Shown: piece by piece, positions 21,024 to 32,262 of the stretch
Numbering within the stretch: position 1 is the stretch's first letter
Layout: each line of letters opens with the position of its first letter
From: Sorghum bicolor
Lineage: Eukaryota > Streptophyta > Magnoliopsida > Poales > Poaceae
Reading direction: 5' to 3'
Assembly: GCF_000003195.3 (NCBI RefSeq)
Contig: NC_012878.2
Span: forward strand, 21,466,771 to 21,530,770
DNA: 64,000 bases
Made by a program: the position numbers and the translations under genes
The notes under the pieces: generated by a model
Database searches by the model: none
Seen by the model: the letters and a program-made list of their open reading frames with translations, nothing else
What the model was told of the DNA's origin: nothing

Positions 21024-21245
21024 TTAAAGTGGGAGACTTAAGATGCTCCAGGGCTTGCCTTTCACAAATGAGGCTGGCTTGTGATTAGGGCACTCGACCT
21101 CCTCTTCGGGCTCCTCTTGTCCGGCTGGCTGGACCTCCGCTTCCTGAGTGATCTCCGGGCCATCGTGGATCGCTTGATTGAGCTTGAACGAGACTGCCGC
21201 TTCCGGTGCACCTATTGCATCCACGATGAGTAAGAATGTGTGCAT
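21024..21245 (-). other. Acidic exon-like ORF in LTR G
   Basis: The ORF has a Glu-rich stretch followed by ECPNHKPASFVKGKPWSILS, matching ECPDHRPSTFDKGKPRSILS of the K LTRs despite strong divergence of surrounding DNA. Similarity begins just after a splice-acceptor-like GATGCAATAG/G near 21212. It may be an exon of an LTR-encoded transcript. Function unknown. Confidence 0.45.
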
Positions 21246-22173
21246 ACTAGATGAGGATGAATGCTTGGTAGCATGATTAGAACTTCACTGGACACTCATT
21301 TATGGAATAACTCCCATAACAAGCTCACAAAAGATGACTAACTAACTTAGCAAGATTCATCAAGTTAAATCATAAACAGGAACAACCAAATAACAGGGCA
21401 GCTAAAAGAAGCAATCATAACTAAATCTATACAGATCCAACAAACATGAATGAGGACATTCTGGAAAGCTTATGAAATTGTTTACATTTCATCTTTAGAT
21501 ATCATAGCAAGATTAACAAGTTAAACAGGTCAATTAAACAAAGTCCCAGGTTCTGTCCCAGAAAAACTGAGAGCACCTAGTTCTGGAACTCAACTTGGAA
21601 GAGCCATAACTTTTAAACTATTGGTCCAAATGATCCCAAATTTGAACTGTAGATAGCTCACAAAGTTTACAACATCTTTGGTTTAGACAAGTTAGTCAGA
21701 AAACAAAGTTATCATCAAGCAAAGGTCAGATTACTCCCTTGCTGTCCAGAACAGCTATAAACCTTTAATTAATTATTTGATGACATAGCAGAAACATATT
21801 TAGTGTCAACCAAGTGGCTTAGATGCACAAGCATAACCTAAGATTACCAGAACATCACATGTTGACCCCTAAACATGCAATAACAATGCATTTATTAATT
21901 TAATTCCATAAAAGGACATAATTACAAGATACCAGCAAGAGTGCTCAGAAAAATCTACAAAAATTACTGAAGCACAAGCATGGCATCTGGACATTACCAT
22001 AAAATTTTCAGAGCAATTGCACATGCCAAACTTAAGATAAGTAGTTAACAAGTAACAAGGTGCTTATTTCATAAATTAAGAAACATAGCTTAGATAGTGT
22101 CAAACAACAAATTTCAGATTATTTACATGTTACTACTACTATAAACAAGCTTGACACCAAAAGAGAACACCAG

Positions 22174-22887
22174 TGTTGACACCGTTTTTGACACGTGCCC
22201 AGGATCGGTAGAGTATAGATCAGCAAGATAAGGCAATAGAAACTGGTTTGCAGGGGAGTTGCCGATGAGGGTGGTTGCCGATGAAGGGACGGCTGAATAT
22301 GACTAAGTCCATGTGTGGTGACGCGTTCATGAAAAAAGGTCAGCGTTAACCTTTGTCGATGGCTACGATGAAGAGTCTGCCGATGATTTGGAAGGAGAAC
22401 CTAAAGGTTGCCGATTGGTCCATGGTGGTGTCCCAGTTTGTTACGGCAGGATAGTTTGTGTTTTCCTTAGTTATTTAAATCGTTTTGTATACGGATTCTG
22501 TTTAATTTGGAATTCGAGTCCTAGTCGTGTCTGATTGTAGCTCTTTGAGTAGGGTATAAATGTAGACCATGGAGCCTTGTAATAAAATCGATCAATCAAT
22601 CAAACACAAGTTTTTACTCATATTCTAGCATCTACTTTTTCCAACGACTTCGTCATATTTTCCTTTTTCATTACGAGTTCTTAGGAGTTCGTCGAATTAA
22701 GCTCGGCGTATTCTCGAGTTCCGTGTGAATACCTCTTGGCCGTGACATCCGGGCGCATCGCTGTTGTCGGGACCAAAGTATTCGAGTTATCACCTTTGCC
22801 GATAGTAAGGTCAAATCGGCTGACACGCCTTAACGTTTAAATCGGGTATTAGCCCTTTGTGTTTGCAGATCATCTTTTGCATCAACA
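22174..22887 (+). repeat. Element H: solo LTR
   Basis: 714 bp from TGTTGACACCGTTTTTGAC to CATCAACA with perfect ACCAG duplications (22169-22173 and 22888-22892). It has a TATA box (GGGTATAAATG, 22553-22563) and AATAAA (22581-22586) in the right order for the plus strand. It is the product of LTR-LTR recombination after insertion into G. The family is probably Ty3/gypsy, judged from the LTR termini only. Confidence 0.88.
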
Positions 22888-23666
22888 ACCAGCATAAGCA
22901 TCAAACATTTATTATGATTTAAATATGAGAACAAGCCATAGTACCAACATAAATTACATATCAGAGACACAACACTCCAAAAATCATGAAATATTTATCA
23001 GAGCATTCTAATACTACTCAGAGCATAGCACAACAAAAGGAGCAGTATATCAAAAGATATGAATTTACACCTAATTAACAAGATTAAATCATAACAATTA
23101 TTTTTCACAGAAAACATGGTGCCTATTATATTTTTATTAAAAACTAGACTATCTGAGGAACTCAACAAAATTTGGATCACCTCAAGAGGATTTTTCAAAC
23201 TCCAGATATGAATTTTCCAAAAACAGCACAAACCCAAAATTCAAACTAAGGAGAGAGAGAGACTGACAGGGGGACCCCACAGGTCAACGGACCCCACTCG
23301 ATAGTGACCCGAGAACAGAGGCGAGGCTTGACCGCCGGAAATCTCGTCGACGGCGAGGTCTCGGCGACGGCCAAGGGCACCAACGTGTTTCCCACTCTCT
23401 TCCGCGACGACTGGTACTAGAAACCCTAACTCTACCGCACCCTAAGGACCTTGCCCTCGCGAATGGCGGCATGGCGGTGGTGTGTGGCCGACCGCCGGCG
23501 TCTCTGGTTGGAGACCGGGCGAAAGAAGATCCCGACGAGCATCAGCACGACAAGGCAAAGCTTTTGGAACAAGAACGAGAAGGAATGGTGGACTACAGAG
23601 CCCTGGCCACGACACCGGTGACCACGGCGGAGCTCCGGCGAGGTGAGCTCACGACGGAGGGGGCAA

Positions 23667-24876
23667 TGCGGGGATATTTGGGAACGCAATAATGAATTGA
23701 TCCACAAGCGCACGGATATCGGTGAGCACTTCACCCGGGAGGTTATCCAGAGTATCGTATTTATTTTTTTACCACTAGGAGAAAGAGTGCATCTGACTAA
23801 CCTGGTCTATTCCTACTAACCTTTAGGCTACAAAGAATGTTTCTCGATATGAGTGATAAATAGAGAAGACTACAATCGTAATCTCCTTCTAACCTTGGTA
23901 AGGATGATCTACTGTTCTATTGGGGAGGCTAACGGAATCTAGACACCACAGAGGATGTTCAACCCGCACCTATAAACTCTATCCTTCCTGCTAACGAGAT
24001 ATGGTCTGCAAAGGTAACTCAGAAATGTCACGTTCCTCGCTACTACCACGGTCTAGCTAGTCAGAGAATATCTATGAGTATCCTAGCCCAAACACCATGT
24101 CTACGCTAGAGATGATTACTCTAAACTCTACGCGAAGAGATTAAAGTAAACTCATAAACCAAAGAACAATAAAACAAGAACTTACTAGAATTTTGAAGTC
24201 GAAATACTGAAGAATCCAAGGAGCAAGCTTCGGGTTAGGAGAACTTGATCCCACAGATACAACCTCAGAGTAGACACCAACAGGCCGGGCTTCCTCCGAT
24301 CTACACCTCCACTCTCTCTCTCTCAATCTAGTAGAAACTAGAAGATCTATTTCTACTCACATTGGATGCTAAGCCTAAAAGAAATTTTATTTAGAGGAGA
24401 GGTATTCCTTCGAGGGCTCCTCTCAACTCTATGATGAACTTGTCTCCTCCAGGGGCCAGGGGGTCTGGTTTTATAGTCCCCTCAGGTGAACGTGAGCCGT
24501 TGGATCAAACCGACATTGATTGGATGGTTATCCTTGATCCTTTAGGTCAGTGGAGCATCGTCCGCGAAAAGAGTCCTGATTGGAATCCAAGAGGGGGCGG
24601 GCGCCCTGGGCCAGGCCCCTTTCGGCCTCCGCTTTGTTCTCGTGGCTTCTGGAGTCTTCTAGATGGTAGAAAATTGCGCGGTGCGTTGATATCTCTATGT
24701 AATCCCGACATGTGGGCCTTTCTTCCTTATTTCCTGATAACCCCCTGCAGAAATAGATAAACAACAAAACTCATGGAATTCTGTCAGATCAAACCCTAAT
24801 TCTAGGTGTTGTTTGCATATTGGTTCTTTCTTTTGTTTATTTGATAATTAAAATTGATACTTAAGAACCGTCAACA
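23667..24876 (-). repeat. 3' LTR of element C
   Basis: On the minus strand it starts TGTTGACGGTTC at 24876 and ends near 23667, where the terminal bases are degraded. It is similar to the B LTR (26893-28125) in both halves but clearly diverged. A TATA-like ACTATAAAAC lies at about 24468-24477 and GC boxes near 24595. The conserved hairpin lies at 23700-23717. Confidence 0.8.
23700..23717 (-). other. Conserved LTR hairpin, copy in C
   Basis: Read on the minus strand: ATCCG, loop TGCGCTTG, TGGAT, with one G-U pair closing the loop. Confidence 0.55.
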
Positions 24877-26206
24877 AATACCCCCATACTTAGGCTTTTA
24901 CTCGTCCTCGAGAAAAGGATGGTTAAGAACAATATCTGGGGTAAAACATTTTAAAACATTCTCTTCATACCTGCAGGGTATTAAAATCCACTGTGTACTA
25001 TAGTCAGGGAAGTATATGGTTAAGAGTAGAGATCCTTTCTTCACAATCTGTCCCTTGGAGTTTTTGTAGATTTTTGAAAAGAAATTCAGCATACCTTTAT
25101 CCTCATAGGTTCTCAGATCACTCATTATCTTTTTATATATCTCACTGAGGCTGTTTTAATTTGAAAAAATTCTCAAGCATACTTACTTTGTATTTATTGC
25201 GTGATCAAAATGGGATCCGAGGAGAGGAAAGCCATACTCTTAGATCAAAGGTTTTGGAAATTAAAATCTTTGTCAACTCTTGCTGGCATATTGCTTATTA
25301 GAGGGACCATGGGCTATCATTTTCTTTCTTTTTCTCTCTTTTTTTTGAAGTGGATACCGAGGTACCCCTAATTCTACTGCTGGACACTTGTCCATTTTTT
25401 CTGCGAGGTTATCGAGCACTTGCTCCTTTTTATTTCCTCGTAATATCCTTATTTTTGCATAGCCCATGCCTCTAATGCAATAATACTTCGGAAGAGTGAA
25501 TCTTTCTGAATAAATGTCTTGATCTTAGGAGCATGATAAATCTCTCAACAAGGGTCTAACTCATTTTGAACAAACTCAATACAGAGTAGATAGCTTTTAT
25601 AATTATCATTAATATTTTCAGGTTTATCAGGCATATAAAACACTGAGGATGGTAGCTAGAATTTTTGAATAAATTCTCCAAGCAATAATGATATCAAGAA
25701 TAAGAAACTCATACTCTACCATCTCACATTCCACAATGACTTAAGTAACACAGGGTTTTAAAATGATTTTTCAATAATTGCAAGTTTCAAGAAATATCAG
25801 AGAGTGAGATTAATCATGATTAGAAACATTTTAATCTTTTTAATTTATCATGTCGAAAACAGTATTCTGCATAATCCAAGATATATATGTGTATGTGTAA
25901 AGTGTGCAGAGTGTGTACCTGAATCGTGGAGTGGTGTAGTCGGAGTGTGTTTGGCATGTCGAGGGATCTCCCCCATACTTGTGTTTCTGCTTTCTTGCAC
26001 AAAAATAAAGTAGAGACACACAAGACATAATAATAATAATACTCTTTATTAATCTTGAGGCATTTATTACAAATAACTAGTAACAAACTGACGATAATAG
26101 TAGCAAACTGACGATAATAGTAGCAAACTGACGATAATAGTAAACCTAAACCGAATTTAAAGATAGATAACTAAGATGCATTGCCTCAAGATCTAATCTA
26201 GATAAC
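24877..26206 (-). other. 3' untranslated region of element C
   Basis: No coding sequence is supported. The purine tract next to the LTR reads TATGGGGGTATT on the minus strand, unlike the TTGGGGGAG of A, B and D. The conserved GGACAAGTGTCC and CGAGGAAATAAAAAGG cassettes lie at 25382-25440. Confidence 0.65.
26084..26143. repeat. Three 20-bp tandem repeats
   Basis: CAAACTGACGATAATAGTAG occurs three times in a row (the last copy with one change), about 60 bp downstream of the accessory ORF of C on its strand. Confidence 0.9.
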
Positions 26207-26836
26207 TTAGCGGCGCTCTAATTCCTTGATCTTCTTATTGGCACTAGCAAGATCATGCCTAAGGCCTAATATAACGGTGTTGTGGTTTGAGAGCTGCCTA
26301 GTGATGGAGTTAACTGAGGACTGGAGGTCTATGATGACTCTGTCTAGCCTGCGAACGTTCTCATCAATGTCTACTATAGTCTTGCGACGCTTAGGAGGTG
26401 TCTCAAAAGCATTGAGAGCGTGCTTCGGGGCTGCCTTTGGAGGGATGAAACAGACTTTGGCTACTCTAATCCCTTCAAAGTAAGGCCTCTCCTCCTCCGT
26501 AGTGTAGGGGATGCTGCTGATCTCGCCGCTCCGGTTGGTCTTGACTCCAACGACCCTCTCATTGGGTCTGGGTGGAAGGATCCTCGTGCCGGTTGGCACC
26601 TTGATGGTGGTCTTCGTCTTGGATGATGATCCCTTGAGAAGTAGGGGTTGTGGCGGTGCGGTGAGAACTGGTTGAGCATGGTAGGATTGGGTGGAGCTGC
26701 GCTGGCGTAATGGCATGGCTTCTAGCTGTCGCTCTGTGCTGGCCGGGACGAGAGCACGGGCGTCGGGGTCTTCTTCAGGCTCCATGTTGAGGTTGAAGGG
26801 GACGACTTCCCAATCATCGTGGAACTTCTCGGCCAT
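26207..26836 (-). CDS. Accessory coiled-coil protein of element C
   Basis: An intact 209-residue ORF starting MAEKFHDDWEVVPFNLN, in the position where A carries its env-like ORF. It follows the internal promoter at 42603 by only about 90 bp once insertion B is removed. Residues 1-40 are acidic; residues 40-140 are Pro/Ser/Thr-rich and contain PRPNERVVGVK; a basic patch PPKRRK near residue 147 could be a nuclear localisation signal; residues 155-209 are heptad-like (IDENVRRLDRVIIDLQSSVN and following) and should form a coiled coil. No signal peptide or membrane segment is seen. I do not recognise the family. It is unlike the ORF of A, so Athila-like elements here carry different proteins in this slot. 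Insertion B separates it from its promoter. Confidence 0.6.
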   Translation of the reverse strand: MAEKFHDDWEVVPFNLNMEPEEDPDARALVPASTERQLEAMPLRQRSSTQSYHAQPVLTAPPQPLLLKGSSSKTKTTIKVPTGTRILPPRPNERVVGVKTNRSGEISSIPYTTEEERPYFEGIRVAKVCFIPPKAAPKHALNAFETPPKRRKTIVDIDENVRRLDRVIIDLQSSVNSITRQLSNHNTVILGLRHDLASANKKIKELERR

Positions 26837-26892
26837 TGGAGCAGCGAGGGACTAAACAAGCTCTAATTGAAGAAGAAGAGAAGGCTTGGGTG

Positions 26893-28125
26893 TGTTGATA
26901 TTTGGTAACGCAATTAGAAAATGATCCGCAAGCGCACGGATATCGGTGAGCATTTGACCCAGGAGGTTATCCAGAGTTATCGTATTTATATTTTTACCAC
27001 TAGGAGAAAGGGTGCATCTGACTAACCAAATCTATTGCTACTATCCCTTTAGGCTACAAAGAATGTCTCTCGATGTGAGTGATGTATAGAGAAGACTGCA
27101 ACCGTAGTCTCGTTCTAACCTTAGTAAGGATGATCTACTGTTCTATTGGGGAGGCTCACGGAATCTAGACAACACAAAGGATGTTCGACCCGCACCTATA
27201 ACCCTACCCGTCCTGCTAACGAGATGTGATCTACAAAGGTAATTCGGAAATGTCACGTTCCTCGCTACTACCACGGTCCAGCTAGTCAGGGGATATCTAT
27301 GAGTACCCTAGCCTAAACACCACGTTTACGCTAACAAGTGATTACTCTAATACTCAACCGGAAGAGGATTAAAGTAAACTCATAAACCAAAGAACAATAA
27401 AACAAGAACTTACTAGTACTAGAAGTCGAATTACTGAAGAATCTTAGAAGCAAGCCTCGGGTTAGGAGACTTGATCCCGTAGGTACAACTCGGAGTAGCC
27501 ACCGACAGGCCGGCCTTCCTCCGATCCACACCTCCACTCTATCTCTCTCAATCTAGTAGAAACTAGAAGATCTATTTCTACCTTACATTGGTTGCTAAGC
27601 CTAAAAAGAAATATTATTTAGAGAAGAGGTTTTCCTTCGAGGGCACCCCTCAATCTCTATGATAATTTCTTGTCTCCTCCAGGGCCAGAGGGGGTCTCCT
27701 TATATAGTCCTCCCCTTCTATGCGTTTTTGGGTCGATAGGCGAGGTGGTACTATGTTATTCTGGATCCAATAGGTCGGTGGAACGTCGTGTGCGAAGAGA
27801 GTCCAGAACGGAGTCCAGAGGGGGGCGGGCGACCAGGTCCTCAGGGCGGGCGCCCTGGGCCTGGCCCCTTTCGGGCTCCGCTTCCTTCCCGTGGCTTCTG
27901 GAGTCTTCTAGATGGTAGCAAATTGCGCGGTGGGTTGATATCTCTATGTAATCCCGACATGTGGGCCTTTCTTCCTTATTTCCTGATAACCCCCTGCAGA
28001 AATAGACAAACACCAAAACTCGTGGAATTCTGTCAGATAAAACCCTAAGTCTAGATGTTGATTTCATTTGGATCCTTTTCTTTGTTTATTTGATAATTAA
28101 ATTTGATACTTAAGGACCGTCAACA
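26893..28125 (-). repeat. Element B 3' LTR
   Basis: 1233 bp; minus-strand start TGTTGACGGTCC at 28125, end CAAATATCAACA at 26893. TATA box CTATATA at about 27700-27707, GC boxes near 27820-27860. Confidence 0.92.
26924..26941 (-). other. Conserved LTR hairpin, copy in the 3' LTR of B
   Basis: Read on the minus strand: ATCCG, loop TGCGCTTG, CGGAT, a perfect five-pair stem about 30 bp before the LTR end. Confidence 0.6.
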
Positions 28126-30350
28126 AACTCCCCCAAGCTTACCTCTTGCTTGTCCCTGAGCAAGGATAGACTCAGCTATGGATCATAAGTTGTTGCAATA
28201 TCTTTAAAAATTTGACGGTACACATGCTTTTAAATAAGATCTCATCTCTGAGTTAGAGTAAACTGTCAAGACTTAAAACTTACTTACTTTACCTTTCACC
28301 ATGGGACTTGTAACCGTCACTTCTGTCTTGAGTGGTTAAAAGATAGAACAGTCCAGTCAAGTGCCATGTCGCTTATTCTTGATTAGCTATAGCTCTGGAG
28401 TTTTTGCAGATTTCCAAATAAAACTCAGAGATTCCTTTGTATGACTCTCTCATATCTCTCTTTTGTGGTATTTCTGGATCCTTACCAAGGCAGTGATGGT
28501 ATATGCCTTCTCTCAAGATATGTAGTATTTGTGGTATGAAGCATAGTGACATTGTCCTCTCTCTCACCCTACTCTAATAAGGCTTTAATATCTGGAGCTT
28601 ATTGGTGGGAGATAAAGTATACATACTTACAAGACATTTATTGCATAGTCAAACCATGGATCCAAAGAAACAAATCAATAAGCCAAATCAAGATGTGCAT
28701 GTGTGGCGAATGAATGGTGTATGGTGATGATGGTGATAACAATGGTGGTGGAAGTCTAATTCTACATTGCTCTTTGAGGGGATACATACCTTCCTTGCTT
28801 TTGAAACTTTATGAGGAGAATGAGATGCTCTTCTTCTCTGTTTTTTTTCTTTTCTTTCGAGGTTCCGAGCACTTGCTCCTTTTTATTTCCTCGTATCTTT
28901 TATTTTCTTTTTCTCTCTTCTCTTTTTTTTTCAGAGCATTCATCTCTTGAGATAATATAGCAAGTGGTAGTAACAAGATAACTTGAGCATTTATTTCACA
29001 AGGGGAAACAGAAATATTTTTGGTTATTCTCTCCCGGATTAGGAGTAGAATACTTTTGGGTGGTTTTGGAGATGGAAATGAGTGGATATATGTGGATGGT
29101 AGTTCCGGAGTAGAAGTAGCATGTATGAGTGAACGTGCAAGTGAATCTTGATTTAACCACATGACAAGCTCCTAAGGGTCTACACAGCTTGACCACACTC
29201 AATGCTCATAAGCAGTAAATAGTAAATGTGTGGCTCAAGGTCTAGCAAGCATGTATATATGGCTGTGGTAGGAATTTAAACTCTCATCATACAGGAACTC
29301 ATCATGTGTTATTTTAAAGATTTTTCAAAGATAAAAATTCTCCAGAATTCTAGCATCTCTAGGAACAGATGAACAGCAGCTCAACCTTCCCATATCGTAT
29401 CCGTTAACAACTTAGACTTCAGATCAAGTTTTCATCCCACAAGTTTAGGTCTAGAGCAAGCCTTAAATTATAACAGTTATATCTAAACTTGAGAGAGAAC
29501 TTCAAATTTGCAAATTAGGCAGAGCAACTATTCATCATATCCATGCTTAAGTTTTATTAGATACCGATTAGCATAACCACTTTATTTAGTTATTAAACAC
29601 ACTAAGCAAAATATATATAAGCATAAAATCTTTATTTGGTTTTTCATAGTTATGTGTATTTATATTCTAATATAGTATAAGTATAAAGATAGATAGAAAT
29701 ACTTATCGAGATAAATGGGGGTGCTCTCCCCCAAGCTGAATTTTGACGTAATTTTTCTTGATGTAGCTAGTAGGTGGCAGAGGTGTATTTGAAAGTCAGT
29801 AGCATTCTGACAGCGATTAGAATGTCCTCCGTCTCCCAGTCTTCTTGATTATTAAATTCTGTGGAGCTCAAATAGACAACAAAGCTTGTGGAACTGATTA
29901 AGTGTTAGCATAAATATCTAGCCTTTATCATGTTGAGACTCCTTAATAAATTTTACTCCCTGTTTTTTATATTTTTATTTTATAAAGCAGAAAAATATTT
30001 ATTTTATTTTTATGCCACCACAGTGAATGTACTTATGGGTTTTATGCCACTCGTCTACTCACATGGGGCTTACTGTTTTTCACATTTTTATTTTCTTTTT
30101 AAGATAGTATGAACATGATTAACTAAGTAAACTATTTGAAATAATTGAAAGAGAAAAAATAACTACCAAGTTTACCTCTTGGCAAGGCGTTCGGTGTTTT
30201 TGAGTCCTCCGAACGGGACTCTCCAATTTCTTAATTGTCCTGAGGTTTGTTGGGTGGCGTAGTCAGTACTTCCGGCAGTGCCTCCTCTTCTTGTATAGTT
30301 ATCTTCATTTTCCACACCTGACTTGGTGCTTCAATCTCCTCTGGATAATT
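28126..30350 (-). other. Polypurine tract and 3' untranslated region of element B
   Basis: The purine tract (minus strand AGCTTGGGGGAGTT) abuts the LTR at 28126. The rest is noncoding and closely matches D (62023-64000) and more distantly A (13731-15496). The 36-bp cassette lies at 28858-28893 and a second tract-like CTTGGGGGAG near 29728-29737. Confidence 0.7.
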
Positions 30351-30720
30351 CTATTTAAACTCTACGTCTTCTGATCTTACAACTTCTCCTTTATAGTCTG
30401 CCCATCCGTCCTTGATGATCTGCCTCCTCTTCTCTGAGGGGAAGTGCATATGGACTTCTAAGGTTCCAATGTAGATAATTGCTTTAACGGTGCTGAGGAA
30501 CGGTCTTCCAAGGATGATGGGTGGATCATACTCGTCTTCTCCCATGTCAATGACCTGAAAATCATCTATAGCTGAATGTATATTTGTTGTAGGGGCATGG
30601 TTTCATGCAGGAGCTGATAAGTGACTACGGCCATTATGTTGACGTCAGATCCGGTGTCGTAGAGTGTCTTCTGAAAAGAGTATCTGTTGATTGTGCACTC
30701 AATGCTTAGAACACCAGGGT
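30351..30720 (-). pseudogene. Second protease-like segment of element B
   Basis: On the minus strand a retropepsin-like start (YDTGSDVNIM near 30640) and end (DPPIILGRPFLST near 30510) are recognisable in two frames. The middle of the domain, roughly 40 residues, is missing at about 30550-30566, with a stop there. Two Asp proteases in tandem is not the usual retroelement plan; see the first segment upstream. Too damaged to be active. Confidence 0.6.
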
Positions 30721-30848
30721 CGTCCTTCTTGATCAAGAAAGGTGACTTGAGTGGACGATCTTGACCTCCTTGAATTGCAGTGACCATCTTAGCTGACTCG
30801 GTCCACATTTGCTTGTTCCTGTTCCTCCTGTTCGTCCTCTTCCTTGGT

Positions 30849-31172
30849 TCATGTCGGGGTTGCTCTGAAGTTTGTGTAGTCTTGTTCTTGAAGGAAAGTC
30901 TCCTTCTTCCCCTTGATGTAGAGACTGATCTTGGCAGCATTAGCGTAGATGACAGCTCTAGTGTTTAGGAATGGCCTCCCTAAGATGATGGGTGCCCTCT
31001 CCTCAGTACCAGTTTCTATCACCATGAAGCCTGCTAGAGCATACAAGGTACCAACTCGGACGCAGAGGTTCTTCAATATTTCCTTTGGGAAACTGGGTGT
31101 TCGATCTGCAACCCTGGGCATAATGTTGACGCTGGAGCCAAAGTCGCAGAGTGCTTCTGGGAAGTCCACCAT
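30849..31172 (-). pseudogene. First protease-like segment of element B
   Basis: The minus-strand frame contains CDFGSSVNIMP (near 31140) and APIILGRPFLNT (near 30960), the two landmarks of an Athila-type aspartic protease. The stretch between them is about 25 residues shorter than in element A, so the fold is probably broken. It directly precedes a second protease-like segment, and a basic linker (RKRTNRRNRN) joins them in an overlapping frame. Confidence 0.65.
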
Positions 31173-31420
31173 GCCGATGGAGATCGGGATGACGGGGCGT
31201 CCTAGATCACCTCTCTGAGTAACTAGGCCTCTATTGGTTCCAACCTTGATGTTGTTGAGGACGGTTGTAGTAATAGTTGTTATTGTTGTTGATGTAGTTC
31301 ACGTCCTCAAGCATCTTAGGGCAGTGATTGCCTGAGCGTCCAGTATCTCCAGTGTGTTTATGCTCGTAGATCCTAGTTCTTCACTTGGTGGAATCTGGGA
31401 GTTGTAAAACTCCTTCATAT
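31173..31420 (-). pseudogene. Gag C-terminal remnant of element B
   Basis: Minus-strand reading gives stretches resembling the end of Athila-like gag: a His/Cys-containing segment around 31320-31345 and an Asn-rich run from AACAACAATAAC-type DNA near 31270, followed by the protease. Frames are broken. No capsid core is found upstream. Confidence 0.45.
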
Positions 31421-32262
31421 TATGCTCGAAGTGTTTCTCCTCATAGAAACAAGGTAGAGATCAAGTGCATGGGCCCTGTTGGTGGAAAACACCAACAGAA
31501 CCAAAAGTGTATTTGTTCTTCTCTAACCTTAAGCATAGTGAGCAAGACAAAGTTGATGGATCATGAGTGTAGCATTTGTCAGATCAGATGGCTCAACCTA
31601 ATGGAAAGATAATCTATCTATATTTATGTTTTGTCTATATCTTCCAAAGATTGAATGTGCCATACTTTAGCTTATATGATTAGGAGTGTGGGGTCACAAA
31701 GGTAGTACTAAGAACAAAGATTAAAGGACTAAACATGTTGAATTAATTGAGTTGGTTAATTTGGAGTTATAAATCATACATGTTTGTCTCTTTATTTATG
31801 TGAATGCCAGAACCAAGGAGGAGCTTATAAAAGTGTTAGTCAAGTACCTTAAGATGTTACCTTACTTGAAGAGTGATGGTACAATATCACCTTGTGGAAG
31901 CTTTCCTTTCTTAGCGGTTGTGCATCGTTTTTGTGGCACCCTCCATGAATCATCTCTTATGAGCTACGTCTTTCTTGTGCAAATTGTTAAACTTCATGTG
32001 TCACTTTCTTCATCTCTAATGAGTTTGCATCTCAGGACTTCCCAGGTTGATATTGAAAGTTTTCCTACAGGGGTTAGTCCAGCAAAATATACCAATATCT
32101 ACTCAAGCAGTTTTTAGTTCAGTAACCAAACTAGACTCCATGTCTAATCAGATTAAGGAAGGCTATTTAACCTAAGCACCACGCTTAATTTAAATGCCAT
32201 TGGAAGTGTGACCAGTACTTCCAAACTAACACTTACTAGGATAAACAAAGGTAGCATGATGG
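31421..32262. other. Unassigned spacer in element B
   Basis: No supported gene. A perfect hairpin TGTTGGTG-GAAAA-CACCAACA lies at 31477-31497 and could be the terminus of another element, but I found no matching end with a target duplication. The sequence continues across element I at 39909. Confidence 0.4.

Larger units (their letters stand above)
19556..23666 (-). repeat. Element G: truncated long LTR of the Tekay/Del type
   Basis: Read on the minus strand this matches, with clear divergence, the 3' three quarters of the K LTR: the end TGGTCGGTTCTGTGACA, the CCCATATAATCCTGG block, the acidic exon (21024-21212) and the GC-rich part near 23270-23660. The first kilobase of the LTR is missing where LTR C begins. 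Whether this is a solo LTR or the end of a full element cannot be told. Solo LTR H lies inside. Confidence 0.75.

Noticed and set aside
23284..23734. Short overlapping ORFs on both strands
   Set aside because: They lie in the GC-rich block of LTR G and match no protein pattern.
24431..24760. ORF starting MMNLSPPGARGSG and similar ones at 27670, 42108 and 61653
   Set aside because: They all lie over the U3 promoter boxes of Athila-like LTRs and change frame between copies.
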